64,000 nt of DNA, taken from contig NZ_JNFG01000023.1 in the NCBI RefSeq assembly GCF_000729995.1, forward strand, positions 37,994-101,993, written 5' to 3'. Under the pieces are notes generated by a model, which saw only the letters and a list, made by a program, of their open reading frames with translations, made no database searches and was not told the origin of the DNA. This stretch comes from Caballeronia sordidicola (lineage in GTDB: Bacteria; Pseudomonadota; Gammaproteobacteria; Burkholderiales; Burkholderiaceae). Shown here piece after piece: positions 35,087 through 43,502 of this stretch (its first letter is position 1; each line of letters starts with the position of its first letter). Both the position numbers and the translations under genes were made by a program.

Positions 35087-37132
35087 CTACATGGTTCGTG
35101 CCAGCCGGAAAGCATCGAAGATTGCGGCATGTATGTTCCGCGACGATTCCGCGTCGCCGATCCGGTAGAGTTCATAGCTGGCAGGCTCCGCGGTCGTCCA
35201 CGGTTGAGCCTTCCCAAGCAGGAGGCAATCCAGATCGGGTTTCCCGTCATTCACGGACTCGCTACGCAACTCATGGAACAGCTCGTCGACGGGCATCATG
35301 CCGCGCTCGACTACAACATGGTCCGCATCCAGACAAACCACTTCTGAAGTCAGTTCATGCGTGAACCAGGCGCGGCGTTTTTTGCCTGGCAAGCGCTCGA
35401 CGCGCTGGAGCCGCAAATCGTGCCGCAGGGAAACCTTTAGTTCGTTGAAGCGACGCTGCCAACCGATGTCGTCTCCCCGCCCCTCCAGTTCCTCGCCGAA
35501 GCATCGATCCAGCGTGATCAGTTCAACGTCGATGCCAGCTTGTGCGTATCTCTCTGTACAAGTCGCGGCCACATGCCGGCCGGTACCGTCGTACACGAGT
35601 GCGCTTCCCGACGTGGGGACGTGCATCGTCAGCGCATCGAAAGCCGAAGTACAGTGTTCGTTTCCCGGCAGATCATCAAGATCGGGCATCCCGCCGGTCG
35701 CGACAATCACCACGTCGGGATGTTCAGCCAGAACCACGGAAACGTCGGCATAGGCGCCGGTCCTGACATCTACATCAAGACGACTTAGCTCGTTCGCACG
35801 CCAGTCGACAATCCCGATCAAGTCTTTACGCCAGCTACCCATGTGCGCAAGCAGTACCTGACCGCCCAGCTTGGGCGACGCTTCGAACAACACCACGTCA
35901 TCCCCCCGCAGCGCGGCGCCGCGCGCGGCTCCCACCCCCGCCACACCTCCGCCTATCACCACTACCTTGCGGCCAGGCCGGGGAGCCGGATCAACCTCGT
36001 GTGCGATCCAGGTCTCGCGTCCCGTCGACGGGTTGTGAATGCAGGCGGATTGATGAGACCGGCAAAAGGATGCGCCGACACAGGGCCGAACGCGATCCTC
36101 TTCGCCCGCCATCAGCTTTTTCACAATATGCGGATCGGCGATATGCGCACGCGTCATACCGACCAGATCGAGCATGTTTTCCGATACGGCGTAACGCGCG
36201 CTGGCAAGGTCGGCGATCTTCGCTGCATGGAACACCGGTAATGACACTTCGCGCTTGAACGAGGCGACCGCAGATAGCCATGGCGCCGACCTGGCGTACA
36301 TCGTCGGCATGTTGTCATCGGCAAGTGCCGCCGCCGTGTCCATACGCCCGTAGACCACGTTGAAGAAGTCGATCAGGCCCGACGCTTCCAGTATTTTGGC
36401 CGCCGTCAACGCGTCGGCGGAAGTCAGGCCTCCTTCAAGCGCCTCGTTGATGACGTAGCGAATACCGACAACAAAGTCGTGTCCAACCTGCCGGCGGATC
36501 TCTTCATGAACTTCAAGGGCGAAGCGGCATCGATTCTCGATGGAACCGCCATACTCATCGGTCCTCCGATTGGTCATCGGGCTGAGGAACTGCCCGATCA
36601 AGTGCCCGCCAGCGAGGGTCTCAATTCCGTCGAGCCCCCCTTCCCGGCAACGCCGGGCCGCATGGCCGAAGTCGCGGATGGTCCTCGCTATATCACTGTG
36701 GTCCATCTCGCGTGGAATGCTTCGATGCAGCGTCTCGCGCACTCGCGACGGTGCGATCGTCGACAACCAGTCGGACGTGTATGGACTTCCCCGCCGGCCC
36801 ATGTGCGTAAGCTGGCACATCAATGCGGCGCCATGTCGATGCATCCGCTCGGAGAACGCCTGAAAACAGGGAATGATCCGATCATCAGTCAAGTCGATCT
36901 GCGCGAATACATTGGAACTGTCGCGGCTCACAACCGACGAGCCGCCGAACATGCTTAGCCCAATACCGCCAATAGCCTTTTCTTCGTGATAACGCTGGTA
37001 GCGTTCGAGCGGCAAGCCGCCTTCGGTCAAACCGCTCGCGTGGCTCGTGCTCATAATCCGGTTCTTCAGCACCAGGTGTCGGATCCGCAGGGGCTGCAGC
37101 AGCGGGTCGTGGCTCCGTGGAGGACGGTTCAT
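35087..37132 (-). CDS. OYE-family FMN/FAD/4Fe-4S oxidoreductase (demethylase-like)
   Basis: A 681-residue modular flavoprotein of the 2,4-dienoyl-CoA reductase/trimethylamine dehydrogenase type. Residues 1-370 form the FMN barrel (PLRIRHLVLKNRIMSTSHA, then GGIGLSMFGGSS, QLTHMGRRGSP, GGLDGIETLAGGHLIGQF). A cysteine cluster CVGASFCRSHQSAC near 345-358 would hold the 4Fe-4S centre. Residues from 390 bind FAD (VVIGGGVAGVGAARGAALRG). By memory it most resembles DgcA/StcD-type enzymes that demethylate dimethylglycine or N-methylproline, with no electron-transfer partner gene nearby. The substrate is unknown. Divergent LysR at 37324 is the likely regulator. The start ATG 37132 has AGGT upstream. Confidence 0.88.
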   Translation of the reverse strand: MNRPPRSHDPLLQPLRIRHLVLKNRIMSTSHASGLTEGGLPLERYQRYHEEKAIGGIGLSMFGGSSVVSRDSSNVFAQIDLTDDRIIPCFQAFSERMHRHGAALMCQLTHMGRRGSPYTSDWLSTIAPSRVRETLHRSIPREMDHSDIARTIRDFGHAARRCREGGLDGIETLAGGHLIGQFLSPMTNRRTDEYGGSIENRCRFALEVHEEIRRQVGHDFVVGIRYVINEALEGGLTSADALTAAKILEASGLIDFFNVVYGRMDTAAALADDNMPTMYARSAPWLSAVASFKREVSLPVFHAAKIADLASARYAVSENMLDLVGMTRAHIADPHIVKKLMAGEEDRVRPCVGASFCRSHQSACIHNPSTGRETWIAHEVDPAPRPGRKVVVIGGGVAGVGAARGAALRGDDVVLFEASPKLGGQVLLAHMGSWRKDLIGIVDWRANELSRLDVDVRTGAYADVSVVLAEHPDVVIVATGGMPDLDDLPGNEHCTSAFDALTMHVPTSGSALVYDGTGRHVAATCTERYAQAGIDVELITLDRCFGEELEGRGDDIGWQRRFNELKVSLRHDLRLQRVERLPGKKRRAWFTHELTSEVVCLDADHVVVERGMMPVDELFHELRSESVNDGKPDLDCLLLGKAQPWTTAEPASYELYRIGDAESSRNIHAAIFDAFRLARTM

Positions 37133-37323
37133 TGAACTTACCTTTGGATTGGGGGATGGATGGATCGGCAGGCACGCCATTTTTCAAACACCCACTGCGC
37201 AAACGCGGACAGAATGTTATGGTTATCGACAGCTGCTGCTACCCGCGTTTGAATAGCTAGAACATAGGTAGTGCATTAATTTCCGTCAAATGACATTTGC
37301 TCTTTCGAACACAACACAATGTT

Positions 37324-38301
37324 ATGGATACCCTGCGCAACTTCGGTTCTTCAATGAATTCGCTGGTGGTGTTTGAGGTCGTCGCCAGGGAGAAAAGCAT
37401 CACCCGCGCGGCGAATGAACTGAACGTGACACAGGTTGCTGTCAGTCGAATGATCGTGAGACTGGAGAAAGCGCTGGGCACTCAGTTGTTCTTGCGCTCG
37501 CGCGCCGGCCTGGTGCTGACAGACGACGGACTATTGCTCGAACGCGGCGTGACTGAGGGCTTCGGACATATCAAGCGCTCCGTGACCGATATCAAACAGC
37601 GGCAGCAGCGCACGCAAATAGTTACCTTGTCGCTCTCCAGCGCTTTCATTGCGTACTGGCTGATGCCCAGATACCAACGCTTTCAAAGCGCGTTTCCCGA
37701 GATCAGCTTGCGTTTTCATGTCATCAGCGGCGTGCTGCAGGGAACCGCGGATGAAGCCGATCTTGCGTTGCGCCCAGCGGACCAGCGGCGTAAATCCCAG
37801 CAAAGCTGGACCTTCACGCCTGAAGTTATCGTGCCGGTCTGCAGCCCTTCTTATCTTGAGAACCACGGACCGCTCGACGACGCACGTGATCTGTCAAAGC
37901 ACACCCTTATCGAGTTAGTGCCGACGACAATCAACTGGGAAAATTTTCACGAACGTGTCGGCATGGCCGGCGCGGTGTCCGGCGACCCGCTCATCTTCTC
38001 CGACTATGCGCTGGTACTCCAGACAGCAATGATTGGCCGTGGCATAGCGCTGGGGTGGGTGTCCGGCGTGTCCTATGCGTTGCGAACCGGCCAGTTGGTT
38101 CCGGCTTCCCGGCACGTTGTCGCGACGGGCCGTCACTATGAGCTCATTAGCGGTCAACGGCCCGCAAGAGCGCATGTGGAGCGAGTCAAGGACTGGCTGG
38201 TCGCCGAGATGGAGGCCGATCTTCAGGAAGTCGCCCGGCTGTATCCGCTTTTGGGGAAGACGGAACCGCCGCGAGAGCTTGATCAACCGCTCGCGACCTA
38301 G
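37324..38301 (+). CDS. LysR-family regulator
   Basis: A 325-residue regulator of the GcvA-like branch. The winged HTH at residues about 10-65 reads MNSLVVFEVVAREKSITRAA, then NELNVTQVAVSRMIVRLEKA. The effector domain starts after residue 90 (QIVTLSLSSAFIAYWLMPRY). It is divergent from the flavoprotein gene with 191 nt between the two starts, the classical arrangement for LysR control of that gene. ATG 37324 was chosen because the family starts near here; an in-frame TTG at 37297 is possible. An AAACGCGG/CCGCGTTT inverted pair lies in the shared intergenic region. Confidence 0.92.
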   Translation: MDTLRNFGSSMNSLVVFEVVAREKSITRAANELNVTQVAVSRMIVRLEKALGTQLFLRSRAGLVLTDDGLLLERGVTEGFGHIKRSVTDIKQRQQRTQIVTLSLSSAFIAYWLMPRYQRFQSAFPEISLRFHVISGVLQGTADEADLALRPADQRRKSQQSWTFTPEVIVPVCSPSYLENHGPLDDARDLSKHTLIELVPTTINWENFHERVGMAGAVSGDPLIFSDYALVLQTAMIGRGIALGWVSGVSYALRTGQLVPASRHVVATGRHYELISGQRPARAHVERVKDWLVAEMEADLQEVARLYPLLGKTEPPRELDQPLAT

Positions 38302-38322
38302 GCGCAGAGATCTCTGAGCTAG

Positions 38323-38348
38323 TCCGCCGCAACGCGCGTTGCGGCGGA
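38323..38348. terminator. palindrome between convergent LysR and MCP genes
   Basis: TCCGCCGCAACG and CGTTGCGGCGGA pair perfectly over a CG loop (12 bp). It sits between the 3' ends of two convergent genes and probably ends transcription in both directions, although U-tracts are lacking. Confidence 0.5.
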
Positions 38349-38370
38349 ACTGAAAGCAGGAAACGTAAGT

Positions 38371-39918
38371 TCAGGCAACCTGAAACGCAGCAACACTCTC
38401 TACAAGCCCATGCGCTTGCTCGCGCATTGAGACTGCAGCCGCTGCCGCCTGCTCCACCAGCGCCGCGTTTCGTTGCGTGACTTCGTCCATTTGCGTTACT
38501 GCCTTATTAACTTGTTCGATCCCGTCGCTTTGCTCCTCTGAGGCCGACGCAATCTCCTTCATGATCGCGGTGACTCGTTGCACTGAAACCAGTATCTCCT
38601 TCATGCACTGGCCGGCGTTATCGACGAGCGTGGCGCCGTTCTGAACGCGATCATTCGAATGATCGATCAGTCTCTTGATGTCTTTCGAGGCGGTCGAGGA
38701 ACGCTGCGCCAGATTCCGGACCTCAGATGCGACAACAGCAAATCCTCTGCCGTGTTCACCGGCCCGCGCGGCCTCGACAGCCGCATTGAGTGCAAGGATA
38801 TTGGTTTGGAAAGCGATCCCTTCGATCATCCCGAGGATCTCTCCAATCTGTTTCGTACTATGGGTGATCTCGTCCATGGTCGCGACAACTTCGGAGACGA
38901 CCTCGTTGCCGCGATTGGCGATGGAAAAGGCGTCGCCGGCGAGCACTGAAGCTTGCCGCGCATTGTCGGCATTCTGCCTGACCGCCGACGTAAGCTGCTC
39001 CATGCTTGCGGCAGTTTCTTCCAACGATGCGGCCTGCTCCTCGGTTCGTCTCGACAGGTCCGCGTTGCCTGACGATATCTCATCCGTGGACGTTCCAATG
39101 GAATGCGCTGCACCGATGATCGCGACTACCGCATTACGCAGTTGCGCCTGCATCTCCTGAAGCTTGAACAGAAGGCTGCCTCGATCGCCGGCTTGCAGGT
39201 CTATGTGTTGAGCGAGGTTACCACCCGCTGTCGCTGCCACGACCTGTGCCGCATACTCCGGCGAACCACCTAGCGAACGATTCAGCCTGCGGTTCACCAG
39301 GTACACGACACCAGACAGCATGGCAGCGATGACGGCGACGAGCACAACCAACTGGCGCAGCGATGCGTTGAATGCCTCGTCAATGTCGTCCAGGTAGGCA
39401 CCCGTCACGAACGACCAGTCCCAAGGTTTAAAGGTGGCGATGTGGCTGCGCTTTCGTACGGGTTCTTTTGAACCAAGCCGGGGCGTAGCATAGTCAACAA
39501 ACCCATCGCCGGAACCCTTCGCGATCTCTGCCATCGCGCGGTACACGTACTTCCCGTTGGAATCCTGATAGTCGCCGAAGTACTTGCCCTCGGTTTGTGG
39601 CTTGGATGGGTTCATGACTGAATGACAGTCTGAATCGACGATGGATACGTATCCGTCAGTGCCATAACGGATCGCTCGTAATTGTGCGAGTGCCTGCTTC
39701 TTCGCTTCAGGCGTCGATAAGGTTCCGTCAGCGGCCAGCGCCGCGTAGCGACGCGTAATGCTCATCGCGATGTCCCCGGCATCCTTCAATGAATGCTGCC
39801 TTTCTTCCAGACGGACCTCGCGAGTCTGGTAAGCCCCAAAGCCCGCTACAGAGATCAGGCAAACCAGGGAGAGCGCCAAAGGAATCCACAACTGTTGCTG
39901 AAATGTAAGGCGTTTCAT
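38371..39918 (-). CDS. methyl-accepting chemotaxis protein, single-Cache sensor
   Basis: A 515-residue inner-membrane chemoreceptor. TM1 lies at about 10-30. A periplasmic sCache_2-type domain follows at about 35-180 (LRAIRYGTDGYVSIVDSD, then YFGDYQDSNGKYVYRAMAEI, PWDWSFVTGAYLDDID), a sensor class that binds small organic acids. TM2 lies at about 187-207, then a HAMP-like linker, and the signalling domain has the tip GIAFQTNILALNAAVEAARA and VVASEVRNLAQRSS. The C-terminus lacks the CheR-docking pentapeptide. Ligand unknown. It faces the NadC/MFS cluster, so a shared organic-acid ligand is conceivable but unproven. Confidence 0.95.
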   Translation of the reverse strand: MKRLTFQQQLWIPLALSLVCLISVAGFGAYQTREVRLEERQHSLKDAGDIAMSITRRYAALAADGTLSTPEAKKQALAQLRAIRYGTDGYVSIVDSDCHSVMNPSKPQTEGKYFGDYQDSNGKYVYRAMAEIAKGSGDGFVDYATPRLGSKEPVRKRSHIATFKPWDWSFVTGAYLDDIDEAFNASLRQLVVLVAVIAAMLSGVVYLVNRRLNRSLGGSPEYAAQVVAATAGGNLAQHIDLQAGDRGSLLFKLQEMQAQLRNAVVAIIGAAHSIGTSTDEISSGNADLSRRTEEQAASLEETAASMEQLTSAVRQNADNARQASVLAGDAFSIANRGNEVVSEVVATMDEITHSTKQIGEILGMIEGIAFQTNILALNAAVEAARAGEHGRGFAVVASEVRNLAQRSSTASKDIKRLIDHSNDRVQNGATLVDNAGQCMKEILVSVQRVTAIMKEIASASEEQSDGIEQVNKAVTQMDEVTQRNAALVEQAAAAAVSMREQAHGLVESVAAFQVA

Positions 39919-40741
39919 GAGGTCTTTATATGGAAGTGTACTAAGCGGTGTACGGCACGAAACTCGAATACTTAATAGCTCTCATCGAGTTCATTGGTGT
40001 TTTGCAGATTTCAGCGCTGCTGCAGGGCGCACTTCACTCCCTTCGTGTCCGGCGCTCGCCAACACTCAGTTGCCCAAGTTGCTCGCATAAGTTCAGAACG
40101 CATGTACACATTGAATTTCTCCCAAGAAGGTCCGATTTCATGCATGTGATTTTCGATGGGGTATTCCCTTAAATGAGGCGTTTTCTAAGGGTTTTCACCA
40201 AACTAAAGCATCCATGCACCAACAAAAATATACTTAGATATCTTGCCAAATTATAATGTGAACACTAGACTTTTAGATATCAAAAGCAACCTGACGCCGC
40301 GCTTCGGAGGAGTCGACCAGATGACAAATATCTTGCGTGCCGGGCAGATTGCACCGCCGTTGCTGCAACCCACGCTTGCTGCACGAACCGGATCTCGAAC
40401 GCCTGGCGTCGGACGCGTTGTTCTCGGGCATTTACTGGAAGCACCAGATGCAAACGCGACGCTGGCTGAGACGAACTTTGAGTTCGTCACGGGCGCCGCC
40501 GTCTGTTCAACCTGCTTGGTGTCCGGGCCTGACCTGGATTTTGAGCGTAGACGCTTCAATCGCAGGCGGAAACGACAGGCACAAAAAATTAAGTAAGACG
40601 CTTCGCCGGGCGTCCACTATTGCGCTCTAAATCTTATCTATTTCGTAGTCCGACATTTTTGTAATGTTCGACTTCAGAGGCACTTCTTCTGATGCCCTCG
40701 TCGAAAGAAACAACCTTTTTTTCACACACTTGGAGACTGAC
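39919..40741. other. 823-bp AT-richer gap upstream of the nadC cluster
   Basis: No convincing gene is found; short frames here (for example 40243-40596 on +) have no recognisable homology or good ribosome site. The motif TTAGATATC occurs twice in direct orientation (40234-40242 and 40273-40281), the second inside TTTTAGATATCAAAA, a near-palindrome. These could be operators, but they are about 470 nt from nadC. The base composition differs from the flanking genes, which suggests decayed or transferred DNA. Confidence 0.4.
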
Positions 40742-41578
40742 ATGTACGACGTATTTCAAACGGATCGCCTGATTGACATGTGGCTGACCGAGGACATTGG
40801 GTACTGTGACCTCACCGCACAGGTCATGATCGAAGCGAACGAAACCGGTGCATTCTTCATGAATGCACGCGAGGATCTGATCGTGGCGGGTATCGACGTC
40901 GCAGCCCGCGTGTTCAAGCGCTACGATCCAACGCTTGAAGTGGTCGTACGCGTCAACGATGGAGACCACGTAAAGAAGGGTGCTGTGCTTCTTGACGTAC
41001 GGGGAAATGCGCGAAGCGTACTGACCGCCGAGCGAACGGCACTTAACATCCTGCAGCGCATGTCAGGCATTGCCAACCTCACCGCGGAGTATGTCAAGGC
41101 AGTCGCGGGAACGCGCGCACGATTGATTGACACACGCAAGACAACACCCGGTTTGCGCATGCTGGAAAAGCATGCGGTGACCTGCGGCGGGGGCTTGAAC
41201 CATCGCCTCGGACTTGATAACGGCGTGATGATTAAAGACAATCACATTGCGGTTTGCGGCGGAATCATGAAGGCTGTGCAACGTGCGCGTCGCCAATTGC
41301 CGGTGTTGACGAAACTCGAAGTGGAATGTGATCGCATCGAGCAGGTCGAGGAGGCGCTGGAAGCCGGCGTTGACGTCATCATGCTGGACAACATGTCCGT
41401 CGAGGAAATGACGAAGGCCGTGGAGTTGGTCAATGGCCGTACGAAGCTTGAAGCGTCCGGCGGTATCAACCTCGCAACAATCGGGGCAATCTCCCGGACG
41501 GGCGTCGACTATATCTCCACGAGCAAGATAAACCAGGCTTCCGTGTGCGTTGACATCGGTCTGGACGAGGCGGAGTAA
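40742..41578 (+). CDS. nadC: nicotinate-nucleotide pyrophosphorylase (quinolinate phosphoribosyltransferase) paralogue
   Basis: Known reaction of the family: quinolinate + PRPP to nicotinate mononucleotide + CO2 + PPi. The 278-residue protein keeps the active-site signature LIDTRKTTPGLRMLEKHAV, CGGGLNHRLGLDNGVMIKDN and HIAVCGG, and the C-terminal EASGGINLATIGAISRTGVD phosphate-binding loop. ModD, the molybdate-operon paralogue, lacks this exact pattern, so a true QPRT-type active site is likely. ATG 40742 has GGAG 7 nt upstream. Main NAD synthesis genes (nadA, nadB) are not here, so this is probably a second copy with a special role. It is coupled to the next gene by a 7-nt gap. Confidence 0.9.
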   Translation: MYDVFQTDRLIDMWLTEDIGYCDLTAQVMIEANETGAFFMNAREDLIVAGIDVAARVFKRYDPTLEVVVRVNDGDHVKKGAVLLDVRGNARSVLTAERTALNILQRMSGIANLTAEYVKAVAGTRARLIDTRKTTPGLRMLEKHAVTCGGGLNHRLGLDNGVMIKDNHIAVCGGIMKAVQRARRQLPVLTKLEVECDRIEQVEEALEAGVDVIMLDNMSVEEMTKAVELVNGRTKLEASGGINLATIGAISRTGVDYISTSKINQASVCVDIGLDEAE

Positions 41579-41585
41579 TACCCTC

Positions 41586-43391
41586 ATGTCCGACGGAATC
41601 TTCTTTTTTGTGGTCGGCCCGAGCGGCGCCGGCAAAGACTCTCTGATTGACGGAGCGCGTGACGTTCTCAGCGATTTCGTCTTTGCGCGTCGAGTGGTTA
41701 CCCGGCCTCACGGCTCGCCGGGCGAGGATCACGAAGCGCTTAATGAAACTGAGTTCACGCGGCTCGACTGCCAGGGAGAATTCCTTATTACCTGGTCGGC
41801 ACACGGACTAAGATACGGTTTGCGTCGTGATCTCCTCGACGCCCTTTCGCGGGGACGTCACGTCATTGCGAACGGTTCGCGGGCAATGATCGACGTGCTT
41901 TCAACCCGCGTGCCGCGGCTGGTTGTAGTCGAAGTGAGCGCGCCCGCCTCCGTACTGGCGGGAAGAATTCTCGCTCGGGGCAGGGAAACGCCGGAGGAGG
42001 TTGAAAAACGTGTGACGCGTCAGGTCGAAGCCACCGCTGCTGACGTTGAGGTCCTGAAGGTCATGAACGACTCAACGCTTGAGCAGGGGATCGAACGTTT
42101 CGTCGCAGCGCTTGGCCGCGCCACGCAACCTGCTCCGCCCAGCATGCGCGCCTTGAAGGCGAAGATCGCGGGCGATGCACTGAACGAGGCTCAATATGGC
42201 GCAGTGCTCGACGACATCCTTGCCCTGCGTTATTCGGACCGGGACATCAACGCGTTCCTTTTGCATGCATCGCAAAACCTGTCTGACACGGAAGTGCTCG
42301 CGTTGGCAAAGGTGCGTTGCAAGCTGACGCCACGGATCGTTTGGGACGAGCCGATACTCGTTGACAAGCATTCTATGGGTGGCGTCCCCGGTAGCCGGAT
42401 CACGTTGATCGTCGTACCTATTGTGGCGGCGTTCGGGCTTGCAATGCCAAAGACGTCATCGAGGGCAATCACCTCTGCCGCGGGCACTGCCGATGCGATG
42501 GAAACGGTTGCGCGTGTCGATCTCACCAGCTCAGAAGTACGTCGTTGCGTGAGTCAAGCGCGCGCTTGTATTGCGTGGAACGGACGGTTGAATCACTCGT
42601 TGATTGACGATCGGATCAATGCATTTACCAGACCACTGGGCCTTGATTCAAACCGCTGGTCTGTTGCTTCGATTCTATCGAAGAAGTGGTCCGCAGGATC
42701 CACCCATGTCATCATCGATCTTCCTTACGGCCCGCATGCCAAGCTAAAGGATGAACTCGAAGCGCGCACTTTAGGTAAGCTCTTTGAGTCTGTTGGCGCG
42801 GGCCTGGGATTGCACGTAAAGGCGATGGTCACCGATGGCAGCGGCCCAATCGGGCGGGGCATCGGACCTGCGCTCGAGGTACGGGACGTTAAGCTGGTCC
42901 TGGATAACGATCCGGATGCGCCCGCCGACCTGCGGAAAAAAGCACTCCGTTTCGCGGCGGAGATTCTTGCCTGGGCGCCCGCCGTCGGCACTGTTTCCAT
43001 GGGCCACCAGATTGCGGAATCGCTGCTTTCCTCCGGCCGGGCCCGAAGTGCATTCGACCGAATTGTGGATACTCAGGGTCGGCGCGTACCGCCGGTTTCG
43101 CCGGCCAGGTTTGTACGAACGGTTGTGGCGCAAGAGGGAGGCGTCGTCTCCGGCATCGATGGCTGGGCCATAGCGGGAATCGCGCGAAAAGCCGGTGCTC
43201 CGGCGGACCTCGGCGCCGGCGTTGATCTTCTCGCAACGGTGGGTCAGTACGTCGAGCCCGGGGACGGACTATTTAATATCCATGGCGCTGACGAAGGGCT
43301 TGTCTCGGCAGCGGCTTTGCTGGCGCAAACAACGCGCACGCATGATGTCTGCGTTGAAAGCAGGAATAGCGCGCCCCTCCCCTCCGCTTAG
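41586..43391 (+). CDS. phnN: fusion: ribose-1,5-bisphosphokinase (PhnN) + AMP phosphorylase-like (thymidine phosphorylase family)
   Basis: A two-domain enzyme of 601 residues. Residues about 1-182 are PhnN: P-loop GPSGAGKDS at 11-19, VTRPHGSPGEDHEALNETEF, TWSAHGLRYGL, NGSRA near 96 and ILARGRE. PhnN makes PRPP from ribose 1,5-bisphosphate and ATP. Residues about 190-590 are a nucleoside phosphorylase of the archaeal AMP-phosphorylase type: DKHSMGGVPGSR near 260, SRAITSAAGTADAME near 292, LSKKWSAGSTHVIIDLPYGP, and TDGSGPIGRGIGPALEVRD near 417. Canonical thymidine phosphorylases have DKHSTGGVGDK instead. The N-terminal extension of AMP phosphorylases is replaced by the kinase. The product of one domain is the substrate of the other. 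A GGCGGAG site inside the nadC 3' end indicates translational coupling. Confidence 0.88.
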   Translation: MSDGIFFFVVGPSGAGKDSLIDGARDVLSDFVFARRVVTRPHGSPGEDHEALNETEFTRLDCQGEFLITWSAHGLRYGLRRDLLDALSRGRHVIANGSRAMIDVLSTRVPRLVVVEVSAPASVLAGRILARGRETPEEVEKRVTRQVEATAADVEVLKVMNDSTLEQGIERFVAALGRATQPAPPSMRALKAKIAGDALNEAQYGAVLDDILALRYSDRDINAFLLHASQNLSDTEVLALAKVRCKLTPRIVWDEPILVDKHSMGGVPGSRITLIVVPIVAAFGLAMPKTSSRAITSAAGTADAMETVARVDLTSSEVRRCVSQARACIAWNGRLNHSLIDDRINAFTRPLGLDSNRWSVASILSKKWSAGSTHVIIDLPYGPHAKLKDELEARTLGKLFESVGAGLGLHVKAMVTDGSGPIGRGIGPALEVRDVKLVLDNDPDAPADLRKKALRFAAEILAWAPAVGTVSMGHQIAESLLSSGRARSAFDRIVDTQGRRVPPVSPARFVRTVVAQEGGVVSGIDGWAIAGIARKAGAPADLGAGVDLLATVGQYVEPGDGLFNIHGADEGLVSAAALLAQTTRTHDVCVESRNSAPLPSA

Positions 43392-43502
43392 CGCATGCCG
43401 ATGAAGCGCATGACGATGACGAAGGGCAGGTGATTGGCAGGACCGCATCGGTAGCAGTGATTCCATAAAAGCGCGTCGTTAATTATCTTTGGAGCAGTGA
43501 GA

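Noticed and set aside
40243..40596. A + strand frame of 117 codons starting with TTG
   Set aside because: No ribosome site and no recognisable homology; composition shifts along the frame. Treated as non-coding.
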